From NCBI GenBank assembly GCA_029262315.1, contig JAJCZP010000297.1, positions 1 through 35,236 of the forward strand: a DNA stretch of 35,236 bases, given 5' to 3'. The position numbers and the translations under genes are program-made. The DNA comes from Deltaproteobacteria bacterium (GTDB lineage: Bacteria > Desulfobacterota > Binatia > UTPRO1). Within the stretch, counting starts at the first letter, position 1; each line of letters begins with the position of its first letter. This document shows positions 15,969 to 23,146 of this stretch, one piece after another. The notes below the pieces were generated by a model. It saw nothing but the letters and a program-made list of their open reading frames with translations. It was not told the origin of the DNA and ran no database searches.

Positions 15969-16631
15969 ATGCGACGATTGCGCTTCTACGTCGATTACAT
16001 TTCATCGAATGCGTATCTGGCCTGGCTCGCGCTTCCCCGGCTGGCCGCCACGTACGATGTCGAGGTCGAACCGGTTCCCGTGTTGTTCGCTGGGTTGCTC
16101 GACGCGCACGGGCAACTTGGTCCCGCCGAAATGCCCGCCAAGGGGCTCTGGATGTGGAAGAACAATCTCCGCAAGGCGGCCCAGCTCGGCGCGCCCTTGA
16201 ACCGGCCCGCGTATCATCCCTTCAATCCGCTGCTCGCGCTTCGCGCGTCCTCATTGCCCATGAGCGACGAGCATCGCCGTGCGTTTGCCGAGGGGCTCTT
16301 GAAGGCTGTGTGGGTACGCGGGCTGCACGTGAGCGAGCCTGAAGTCGTCGCGGCGATCGCAGGCGAAGCCGGGCTCGATGGCGCGGCCATTGTCGCCGAG
16401 GCGACAACGCCGGAAGCGAAAGCGCGTCTCCGTGCGCAAACGGACGCGGCGATCGCGGCGGGCGTCTTCGGCGTTCCCTCGATGGAGTGCGACGGCGAAC
16501 TCTTTTGGGGGTACGACGACTTCCCGCAGCTCGAACTGCTGCTTGCCGGCAAGGACCCGCTCGACCCTGCGGAAGTTCGTCGGTGGAGCGGTCCTACGCG
16601 GGCGTCGTCGGTGCGCCGGCAGTTCCGCTAG
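15969..16631 (+). CDS. DsbA-fold 2-hydroxychromene-2-carboxylate isomerase-like protein
   Basis: A 220-residue protein from ATG 15969, where the family homology begins; the frame extends upstream without it. The N-terminus RLRFYVDYISSNAYLAW matches the family position of the active-site Ser (12/13) in HCCA isomerase and kappa-class GST. The C-terminal AAGVFGVPSMECDGELFWGYD is the cis-Pro loop that in this family binds glutathione. Family members isomerise hydroxychromene carboxylates in naphthalene degradation, or act as glutathione-dependent oxidoreductases. No ring-cleavage genes are nearby, so a general glutathione-linked role is as likely as aromatic catabolism. The gene is separated from the next, an epoxide-hydrolase-like gene, by only seven bases and is probably co-transcribed. 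Confidence 0.83.
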   Translation: MRRLRFYVDYISSNAYLAWLALPRLAATYDVEVEPVPVLFAGLLDAHGQLGPAEMPAKGLWMWKNNLRKAAQLGAPLNRPAYHPFNPLLALRASSLPMSDEHRRAFAEGLLKAVWVRGLHVSEPEVVAAIAGEAGLDGAAIVAEATTPEAKARLRAQTDAAIAAGVFGVPSMECDGELFWGYDDFPQLELLLAGKDPLDPAEVRRWSGPTRASSVRRQFR

Positions 16632-16638
16632 AAGATCG

Positions 16639-17505
16639 ATGCAAGAGCAGCGAATCGATCTCGGCGAGGTGAGCCTAAACGTCGTCTCGACAGGGCCGAG
16701 CGACGGGCCGCTCGTCCTCCTGTTGCACGGATTTCCCCAGCACGGCGCCTCATGGTGGCGCCAGATCGGCGCGTTTGCGGACGCGGGTTACCGGGTGTGG
16801 GCGCCCGATCAGCGTGGGTACAATACCAGCGCGAAGCCGACCGAGTTGACGGCGTACCATCTCGATCGGCTCGCGGCCGATGTCGTTGGACTGATCGATG
16901 CCGCGGGGTGCGCGCGGGCGCACGTCATCGGGCACGACTGGGGTGGAGGAGTCGCGTGGTGGACGGCGATCCGACACGCATCGCGTGTCGACAAGCTCGG
17001 CATCCTCAACATGCCGCACCCGCGCGTCCTGGTGGAGCGGCACATCCGCTTTCATCTGCATCGGTGCTGGTACTTCTATTTCTTCTTGTTGCCCCGGGTG
17101 CCCGAGATGCTGCTTGCGCGAGACGATGGGCGCGCCCTGGTCGAATCCATTCGCGGTACCGGCAACGCGGGGGCGTTCACGGCCGCCGACCTCGAGGGAA
17201 TGCGCCTGGCGGCGACTCAACCCGGTGCGCTCACCGGTATGATCAACTGGTATCGTGCCGTGATGCGGCTTCGCCTCGATCTTCGCGATTCGAGGGTGCA
17301 CGTGCCCACTCTGATAATTTGGGGCGCGCGCGATCGTTTCATCAGCCGCGCCATGGCCGACGCGAGTCTTGCCCTCTGTGACAACGGCCGGCTCGAGTTC
17401 CTCGAAGCGGCGACACATTGGGTCCATAGCGAGGAGCCGGAGCGGGTGAACGCGCTGCTTGGAGAGTTCCTCGGCGGCGATTCGGTGCCACGTCAGCCTA
17501 CGTGA
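16639..17505 (+). CDS. Epoxide-hydrolase-like alpha/beta-hydrolase
   Basis: A 288-residue protein from ATG 16639. Motifs in order are the oxyanion HGFPQ (H30-P33), the nucleophile elbow GHDWGG (D100), a cap region with NWYRAVMR, whose Tyr is a candidate epoxide-polarising residue, the acid in WGARDRF (D232) and the base in ATHWVHSEEPERV (H260). This is the layout of soluble epoxide hydrolases and of fluoroacetate-dehalogenase relatives; the GHDWGG elbow with an Asp nucleophile fits both. The Trp next to D100 and the Tyr in the cap favour epoxide hydrolase. It forms a two-gene unit with the HCCA-isomerase-like gene. An epoxide diol-forming step near a haloalkane dehalogenase is chemically sensible for halohydrin or alkene oxidation products, but this is inference. 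Confidence 0.8.
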   Translation: MQEQRIDLGEVSLNVVSTGPSDGPLVLLLHGFPQHGASWWRQIGAFADAGYRVWAPDQRGYNTSAKPTELTAYHLDRLAADVVGLIDAAGCARAHVIGHDWGGGVAWWTAIRHASRVDKLGILNMPHPRVLVERHIRFHLHRCWYFYFFLLPRVPEMLLARDDGRALVESIRGTGNAGAFTAADLEGMRLAATQPGALTGMINWYRAVMRLRLDLRDSRVHVPTLIIWGARDRFISRAMADASLALCDNGRLEFLEAATHWVHSEEPERVNALLGEFLGGDSVPRQPT

Positions 17506-17529
17506 CCCTGAGCGCCGGAACGTCTTCGT

Positions 17530-18447
17530 TCAGCCGCCGCTTGCGTGCGCGATCGGGTCCGGGAGACGCACCCGCACCACCTGACCCGATGCCCCGAGCG
17601 GGGGCAGCGTGCGGCCGTCGAAAGCGAGATCGACACCCCCTGCGTTGCCGACCTTCAGCGAGAAGCTGTCGTGGGCTCTCAGGGTGCGGGTGTCCCCGGG
17701 CTCGAGCCAGTACTCTTGGCCTGGGCCGTCGTCCCGTCCGATCTCGAGCCAGACCGTTTCGGTGGCGACGATGCGCAATTCCCGGGCGCCAGCCTGGGCT
17801 GGGTCGGGCTCTGTTTCGGAGGGAGCGATCTGGGTGGCGGTCTCGCCCGCGGGCGGATTCGCCGCCGCGGCGGCGGTCTCTGCCGAGACAGTAACGACGG
17901 GTGCTTCTGCTCGAGGAGCCTCAACGCGCCGCGCCAGTCGCGCAGGGTTCGCGTTCGCCGGAGCGGGAGCCGCTGCGTCGGGCGGAGCCTCGATCGTGTT
18001 ACTGCCGGTCGCAACGGTTGCCGACGCGGCATTGCCAGGATCGGCTGCAACGGCGACGGGTTCCGGGGAGTTGCGGACCAGGAGGAAGGTGGCGAGCGCT
18101 ACCGCTAGGACCACGGCACCTGGCCTCCAGAGACTATCGATCGAGAAGGCGAAGGGTCTTCCGGACGGGGTCAGCCCTGGACCCGCGGGACCGGCCCGCA
18201 CTTGTTGGACCTGCCCGAGAAACTCAGGAAGCAGCGCGTCCACTTCGAGCCCGACGAAGGCCGCGTACCTCCGGAAGAAGGGGATCAGGTAGAACTCGTC
18301 GGGAATACCGACCGCTGTGGATTCGCCTTCCAGGAGCTGCACGTAGCGAAGAGGAATACCGGACTCCGTCGCCGCGAGCTCGACGGACAGACCGCGTTCC
18401 TCGCGGGCCTCTTTCAGGACTTCGGCAATGTGAGAACGATCACTCAT
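17530..18447 (-). CDS. rodZ: RodZ-like cell-shape protein
   Basis: A 305-residue protein from ATG 18447; a TTG 39 bases upstream is an alternative. Residues 5-70 are a HTH_25-type helix-turn-helix (IAEVLKEAREERGLSVELAATESGIPLRYVQLLE... in two pieces of the family pattern). A single transmembrane helix is at about 108-124. A Pro/Ala-rich periplasmic linker runs to about 215, and the C-terminal beta domain (DUF4115: RELRIVATETVWLEIGRD and EYWLEPGDTRTLRAHDSFSLKVGNAGG) ends the protein. RodZ links MreB to the elongasome and controls rod shape. It diverges from the TetR gene, so the palindrome at 18536-18555 is also in its upstream region. It shares a wall-synthesis theme with the 6-14 kb cassette but is not adjacent to it. 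Confidence 0.85.
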   Translation of the reverse strand: MSDRSHIAEVLKEAREERGLSVELAATESGIPLRYVQLLEGESTAVGIPDEFYLIPFFRRYAAFVGLEVDALLPEFLGQVQQVRAGPAGPGLTPSGRPFAFSIDSLWRPGAVVLAVALATFLLVRNSPEPVAVAADPGNAASATVATGSNTIEAPPDAAAPAPANANPARLARRVEAPRAEAPVVTVSAETAAAAANPPAGETATQIAPSETEPDPAQAGARELRIVATETVWLEIGRDDGPGQEYWLEPGDTRTLRAHDSFSLKVGNAGGVDLAFDGRTLPPLGASGQVVRVRLPDPIAHASGG

Positions 18448-18517
18448 ACGGATACTTGCAGCATAATCAGGCACGGCGAGCTGCAATAGTACTGATATGC
18501 GTTCACCTTACCAGCCG

Positions 18518-18546
18518 TTGACACACCGCGGCAAACATACTAAACG
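18518..18546 (+). promoter_or_regulatory. Possible promoter of the TetR-acyl-CoA dehydrogenase operon
   Basis: A perfect -35 box TTGACA lies at 18518-18523. The best-placed -10, 17 bases on, is TAAACG at 18541-18546, with a weak match (three of six). Such spacing would put the transcription start at about 18553, the first base of the tetR ATG, so the mRNA would be leaderless. No ribosome site is visible upstream of that ATG, which agrees. The palindromic operator overlaps the -10 and start. Confidence 0.35.
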
Positions 18547-18555
18547 TTCAGTATG
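18536..18555. promoter_or_regulatory. TetR-type palindromic operator over the tetR start codon
   Basis: CATACTAAACGTTCAGTATG is a 20-base palindrome with one mismatched pair (A18542/C18549). It consists of arms CATACT and AGTATG around AACGTT, itself palindromic. The AACGTT core with flanking TACT/AGTA arms is like operators of lipid-responsive TetR regulators. It includes the tetR start codon (18553-18555) and the presumed -10 region, so autorepression is likely, and rodZ on the other strand might also be affected. Confidence 0.65.
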
Positions 18556-19245
18556 GTCGACGAGGAGCCAACGTCTCCCTTACCCGCTGAGCGGGAGCCG
18601 GCGCGCCAGCGTGAACCCAGCCGCGCTCGGAGCGAGCTCATGGCCACCGCGATCGACCAGTTCGCCCGCTACGGATACCAGGGCACCTCGATCGATCGGA
18701 TCGCGCACGCCGCTGGGGTGACGAAGGGCGCGCTCTACTACCACTTCCGCGACAAGGAAGAGCTGATGTTCGAGGCGGTGAAGGATCGGGTCGCCGCGTT
18801 CGAGCGAACGGTCCTTGGCACCGTCAGTCCGGAGACGGACCCGGCCGGTACCTTGGCGGAAATCGCCCGCGTCTCGGTCGACGTGGCGACACGCGACAAT
18901 TTGCGGCGCTTCATCCTCACCATCATGGTCGAGACGCTCGATACGAATCCGCAGCTGTCGGCGTCGTTCCGTGACATTCTGCGCCGCTTTCGCAGCTATC
19001 TCACCGGCGTGATTCGGCTCGGCCAGGAGAAGGGCGTCTTTCGCTCCGACGTCGATGCGAAGCTCGCGGCCCAGATGTTCGCCGGCGGTGTCATCGGGGC
19101 GGAACTCCAACACTATCAGGATGCCGAGCGTGTCGACCTCGGCGCCGTCATGCAGGGCGTCGTCGCTCAGCTGCTGGCCTGGCTCACCAAGGGCGAGGCC
19201 GAGCTACCGACACGCACGACCCGCAACACAGGGAGGTCTACATGA
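18553..19245 (+). CDS. TetR-family regulator of an acyl-CoA dehydrogenase operon
   Basis: A 230-residue protein. After a charged 25-residue leader, the TetR_N domain (about 26-75) shows RSELMATAIDQFARYGYQGT, then SIDRIAHAAGVTKGALYYHF with the recognition helix, and DKEELMFEAVKDR. The C-terminal ligand domain is of the TetR_C class found in fatty-acid regulators, but the ligand cannot be told. The stop overlaps the next start as ATGA (19242-19245). Operon logic with two acyl-CoA dehydrogenases suggests it responds to an acyl-CoA or similar. The start at 18553 is the only in-frame ATG before the HTH except one inside helix 1. The unusual placement of the operator over it is listed separately. 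Confidence 0.9.
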   Translation: MVDEEPTSPLPAEREPARQREPSRARSELMATAIDQFARYGYQGTSIDRIAHAAGVTKGALYYHFRDKEELMFEAVKDRVAAFERTVLGTVSPETDPAGTLAEIARVSVDVATRDNLRRFILTIMVETLDTNPQLSASFRDILRRFRSYLTGVIRLGQEKGVFRSDVDAKLAAQMFAGGVIGAELQHYQDAERVDLGAVMQGVVAQLLAWLTKGEAELPTRTTRNTGRST

Positions 19246-20354
19246 TCGACTTCGAGCTAGACGAGGAGCAGCAGCTCATTCGGGATACGGTCGTCAGTTT
19301 CGCGCGCGACGAGATTCGTCCACATGCGCGCGAGGCGGACGAGACCGGTGTCATTCCTCCAGCGCTCGTCAAGCAGGGCTGGGAGCTTGGTTTGGTGCAG
19401 AGCATCATTCCCGAGGAGTACGGCGGGTTCGGCAACCCGCATTCGGCGGTCACCGGTGCCGTCATCGATGAGGAACTCGCGTACGGAGATTTGTCCATCG
19501 CCATGCACCTTCTGGCGCCGCGGCTTATCACGGTGCCCGTCGTCGAGTTTGGATCGGACGAGCTCAAGAAAACGCTGCTGCCGGCGTTTTGCGGAGAGGA
19601 CTTCCAGGCGGGCTCGGCGGCGGTCATGGAGCCCCGGATCGATTTCGATGTTTCCGCGCCCGCAACGCGCCTGGTGCGCGAGGGCGACGACTACGTCGTC
19701 ACCGGCCAGAAGTGTTACGTGCCGCTGGGCGCCGAGGCGCAGCATTTTCTGGTGCTCGCCGGGACGCAAAATGGCAACGGCAGCGGCGCCGTCCATCCGC
19801 AAGCACTCGTCGTGGCCCGCGACACGCCCGGACTCACCGTAGGCGAGCGCGAGCGCAACATGGGCATCAAGGCGCTCGCCACCACCGGACTCGGGCTCGA
19901 CGGCTGCAAGGTACCGGGCGACCACGTGCTCTCTGGTGGCGACGAAGGATCAGCGCGCCTCGCCAATCTCTCACGCGTTGCGCTGTCCTCGATGGCCGTA
20001 GGTGTGGCGCGTGCCGCCTACGACTACGCGCGTGACTACGCCAAGGAACGCCACGCCTTCGGGCAGCCGATCGCACAGAAGCAGGCGATCGCCTTCATGC
20101 TCGCCGAGATGGCCATGGAGGTGGATGCTATGCGTCTCCTCACGTGGGAGGCTGCATGGAAGCTCGATCAGGGGGCCGACGCGACCCGCGAAGCGTACCT
20201 GGCGAAGCGGTACGCCGCCGACATGAGTCTCAAGATTGCCGACAACGCGGTGCAGGTGCTCGGAGGTCACGGGTACATCCGGGATCATCTGGTCGAGCTG
20301 TTCCTGCGTAACGCTCGCGGCTTTGCCACCTTCGAGGGACTCGCGATCGCCTGA
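19242..20354 (+). CDS. Acyl-CoA dehydrogenase, atypical subunit
   Basis: A 370-residue flavoprotein that would oxidise an acyl-CoA to an enoyl-CoA, passing electrons to ETF. Recognisable parts are EEYGGFG in the N-terminal domain, the middle beta-domain (VVTGQKCYVPLGAEAQHFLVL), KERHAFGQPIAQKQAIAFMLA and GGHGYIRDHLVE. Deviations are clear: the FAD-site TEPGxGSD motif is replaced by MEPRIDFDVS, and the catalytic-loop stretch ends FEGLAIA right at the C-terminus, so the last helix is missing. It may be one partner of a heteromeric dehydrogenase with the next gene, as known for mycobacterial FadE pairs. It is translationally coupled to tetR by an ATGA overlap. Confidence 0.87.
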   Translation: MIDFELDEEQQLIRDTVVSFARDEIRPHAREADETGVIPPALVKQGWELGLVQSIIPEEYGGFGNPHSAVTGAVIDEELAYGDLSIAMHLLAPRLITVPVVEFGSDELKKTLLPAFCGEDFQAGSAAVMEPRIDFDVSAPATRLVREGDDYVVTGQKCYVPLGAEAQHFLVLAGTQNGNGSGAVHPQALVVARDTPGLTVGERERNMGIKALATTGLGLDGCKVPGDHVLSGGDEGSARLANLSRVALSSMAVGVARAAYDYARDYAKERHAFGQPIAQKQAIAFMLAEMAMEVDAMRLLTWEAAWKLDQGADATREAYLAKRYAADMSLKIADNAVQVLGGHGYIRDHLVELFLRNARGFATFEGLAIA

Positions 20355-20402
20355 GCGGCGGATCCGAGCGACGCTACCTCTTTTGACTAGGGAGAAACGA
20401 CG

Positions 20403-21656
20403 ATGATCAATTTCGAGCTCTCCGATGCAATCAGCAAGACCCGCGAGCGGATGCATATGATGGCCGAGCACATGATGCGGCCGATCGCGCGCGAGTACGA
20501 TGAACGCGAACACGAGAAGCCATGGGACTTCCTGAACACGGCATGGTCGCTCTCGAAGAACGCGACCGTCGGTCCGAACGCCGAGACCAAGCAGCAGGGC
20601 GAGGATGCTCCGGCGAAGAAGAAAGAGCGGGGGCCTTCGGAGCTCAATCTTCGGACGTGCGTTGCGGTCGAGGAGCTTTCGTGGGGCGACGGTGGACTCT
20701 ATCTGTCGATTCCCGGTCCCGGGCTCGGTGGCGCCGCGGTACTCGCGGCGGGAACCCCCGAACAGAAGAAGCGCTTCCTCTCACGCTTCAAGGGCGACAA
20801 GCCGGTGTGGTCGGCGATGGCAATCACCGAGCCGAGCTGCGGATCCGACAGCGCGAAGATCCAAGCCACTGCCGTTCGTGATGGCGACCATTGGGTGCTG
20901 AACGGGACGAAGATCTTTTGTACGAGCGGGTTGATGGCGGGTGATCCAAAGAACTCGCAAGGGTTCATCGTCGTGTGGGCTACCGTCGATCGTTCGGCCG
21001 GTCGGGCCGGTATCAAGTCGTTCATCGTCGATGCAGGAACCCCGGGGATGACGGTCGCCAAGTGCGAGGACAAGCTCGGCATTCGCGCGTCTGATACTGC
21101 GACACTGATCTTCGAGGACTGTCGAATACCAGTCGATCACATTCTCGGCAGCCCGGAGGTGCCGAAGACGAGCGAGGGCTTCAAGGGCGTCATGGCGACG
21201 TTCGACGCGACGCGGCCGATCGTCGCGGCGAGTGCGATCGGTATCGGACGTGCCGCGGTCGACCTCATTCGCGAGGAGTTGGAGAAGCAGGGCATCCCTA
21301 TCCGGTACGGCGTGGCGCCCCACCAGCTGACCGCCATCGAGCGCGACTTCATGGACATGGAGACGCAGCTCCAGGCGGCGCGGCTGCTGACCTGGCGCGC
21401 GGCATGGATGATGGACCATGGCCAGGTGAACAGTCTCGAGGCCTCGATGGCGAAGGCGAAAGCCGGGATCGTCGTGACGCAAATCACCCAGAAGGCCGTC
21501 GAGATGCTCGGCCCGCTGGGCTATTCTCGCGAGATTCTCCTCGAGAAGTGGATGCGAGATGCGAAAATCAACGACATTTTCGAGGGCACGCAGCAGATCA
21601 ATTTGATGATCATCGCCCGCCGGATCCTCGGATACTCGAGCAAGGAGCTGTCCTAA
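20403..21656 (+). CDS. Acyl-CoA dehydrogenase
   Basis: A 417-residue acyl-CoA dehydrogenase with standard motifs: AITEPSCGSDSAKI (FAD/acyl site), NGTKIFCTSG, FKGVMATFDATRPIVAASAIGIG, and DAKINDIFEGTQQIN, whose Glu is at the catalytic position of short/medium-chain enzymes. Within the N-terminal domain is a lysine-rich, probably disordered insertion (about residues 60-80, GEDAPAKKKERGP) that ordinary members lack. The ribosome site AGGGAGA lies upstream of ATG 20403. It follows the first dehydrogenase by 48 bases and belongs to the same TetR-controlled unit. Substrate chain length or branching cannot be predicted. Confidence 0.92.
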   Translation: MINFELSDAISKTRERMHMMAEHMMRPIAREYDEREHEKPWDFLNTAWSLSKNATVGPNAETKQQGEDAPAKKKERGPSELNLRTCVAVEELSWGDGGLYLSIPGPGLGGAAVLAAGTPEQKKRFLSRFKGDKPVWSAMAITEPSCGSDSAKIQATAVRDGDHWVLNGTKIFCTSGLMAGDPKNSQGFIVVWATVDRSAGRAGIKSFIVDAGTPGMTVAKCEDKLGIRASDTATLIFEDCRIPVDHILGSPEVPKTSEGFKGVMATFDATRPIVAASAIGIGRAAVDLIREELEKQGIPIRYGVAPHQLTAIERDFMDMETQLQAARLLTWRAAWMMDHGQVNSLEASMAKAKAGIVVTQITQKAVEMLGPLGYSREILLEKWMRDAKINDIFEGTQQINLMIIARRILGYSSKELS

Positions 21657-21712
21657 GGTAGCCAGTCGCCAATTGCCAATTTGGCGGCGTGTGGTATTTG
21701 ACGCCCTGCGGC

Positions 21713-23068
21713 ATGGACATCTACCAGCTACTGGCGGACGTTCCAGCGTACACCGAGTTTCCGACCGTTGGTGAGCTGTCAGCGAGCTCCCGAGAGCTAG
21801 CCCGGCGGTTTCCGAAACTGGTGACGCTGCAGACGATCGGGCAATCGACCGAGGGTCGCCCGATCGAGATGCTGACGATCGGCGACGCCGAGCGAACGGC
21901 GCTGCTCGTCGGGACGCCCCATCCGAACGAGCCTATCGGCACGCTCACGCTCGAGTACCTGTCCCGTCGCTTGTGCGAGGACGACGATCTCCGGAAAGAG
22001 ATCGGCTACCGGTTCCTGATCATCAAGTGCGCCGACCCGGACGGCCTGACCTTGAACGAGGGGTGGCTCAAACAGCCGTTCTCCCCCCTGACCTACGCGC
22101 TCAACTTCTATAGGCCCCCCCATCGTGAGCAGGTCGAGTGGAGCTTCCCGGTTCACTACAAGACGCTCCATTTTACGGAGTCCTGTCCGGAGACTCGCGT
22201 CGTCATGGAGGTCATGGATTCCGAGCGGCCGACGTTTCTGTACTCGCTGCACAACGCCGGCCTGTGCGGTGTCTATTTCTACGTTTCGAGTCGGCTGCCA
22301 GGGCTCTTCCCGCGACTCCGCCGCGTGGTGACCTCGCAGGAACTTTCGATTCATAAGGCCGAGCCCGAGCAGCCCTACGTCGAGAAGCTCGACGAGGGCG
22401 TGTACCAACTCTTCGGGGTCAAAGAGATCTACGACTACATGGAGCGGAACCTCGCCGACGACCCTGCGCCCCACATCGAGGCGGGCACCAGCTCCGATGA
22501 TTTCTTGAAGACGCGCACGGGTGGCTACTCGTTTGTGTGCGAGGTCCCGTACTACTTCGACATTACATTGAACGATCTCTCCCCGGCCGGAATCACGCGA
22601 CGCGAAGCGATGCTGCAAGGCGTCTTTCGCGTCGACTCGATCTATCACGACATTCGCGAGTATTTCGGGATCGTGGGTGCCGGCGCACCGCGCGATCGGT
22701 TGTATCGCTCGGTGGACGATTATGTGCGGAAAGCTCCGCAGCGGCTCGCCGCGCTCAAGCAGGAGGCGGAGGCGCCGCAGTACGCACGCGAAGCCACCAA
22801 AGCCGAAGTTTTCGACGCGACCGTCTGCCGGGTATTCTACAGCATGCTGTACCTCGGGGAGGTGTATCGTCTCGCCGTCGCGCGCGGCAGCGAGGAAGTG
22901 GCACGTGTCGTGCGGCGCCGCCTCGAGGACATTTGTGGGCAAATCGACAGTCAAAGCACGCTTCAAACGCTTCCGCTCCAGCAGCTCGTGGCCACCCAGC
23001 TGGGTACGGGGCTGCATGCAATGGCGGCGTGGAAGGAGTTCGGCACGCCGACCGTTCCCGGGCGCTGA
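21713..23068 (+). CDS. M14-family zinc carboxypeptidase-like protein
   Basis: About 451 residues, started at ATG 21713 where the conserved N-terminus (FPTVGELSASSRELARRFP) follows; a GTG 24 bases upstream is possible. Zinc-ligand motif H70-P-N-E73 (TPHPNEPIG) is followed by a second ligand candidate in YSLHNAG and the catalytic-type Glu in SFVCEVPYYFD. The order fits peptidase family M14. No signal peptide is seen, so a cytoplasmic amidase or peptidase role is implied. The last 130 residues (from about RDRLYRS) are helical and not part of the catalytic fold. M14 relatives cut C-terminal residues of peptides or murein peptides; the substrate here is unknown. It stands between the dehydrogenase operon and a DUF255 gene. 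Confidence 0.82.
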   Translation: MDIYQLLADVPAYTEFPTVGELSASSRELARRFPKLVTLQTIGQSTEGRPIEMLTIGDAERTALLVGTPHPNEPIGTLTLEYLSRRLCEDDDLRKEIGYRFLIIKCADPDGLTLNEGWLKQPFSPLTYALNFYRPPHREQVEWSFPVHYKTLHFTESCPETRVVMEVMDSERPTFLYSLHNAGLCGVYFYVSSRLPGLFPRLRRVVTSQELSIHKAEPEQPYVEKLDEGVYQLFGVKEIYDYMERNLADDPAPHIEAGTSSDDFLKTRTGGYSFVCEVPYYFDITLNDLSPAGITRREAMLQGVFRVDSIYHDIREYFGIVGAGAPRDRLYRSVDDYVRKAPQRLAALKQEAEAPQYAREATKAEVFDATVCRVFYSMLYLGEVYRLAVARGSEEVARVVRRRLEDICGQIDSQSTLQTLPLQQLVATQLGTGLHAMAAWKEFGTPTVPGR

Positions 23069-23146
23069 GCCGCCTATCCCCGGCACCGCTTTCCGCTAGC
23101 TCCTTCCCGACAGCCCCTGTAGACTCAGCATCGGCCAACCCCACGT

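Noticed and set aside
17518-17531. Small hairpin GAACG-TCTT-CGTTC between the convergent epoxide hydrolase and rodZ genes
   Set aside because: A five-base stem overlapping the last codons of rodZ, without a T-run, is too weak to call.
21667-21686. Inverted repeat CGCCAA/TTGGCG as a terminator after the dehydrogenase operon
   Set aside because: The stem is only six base pairs with no T-run, so it does not meet the pattern of an intrinsic terminator.
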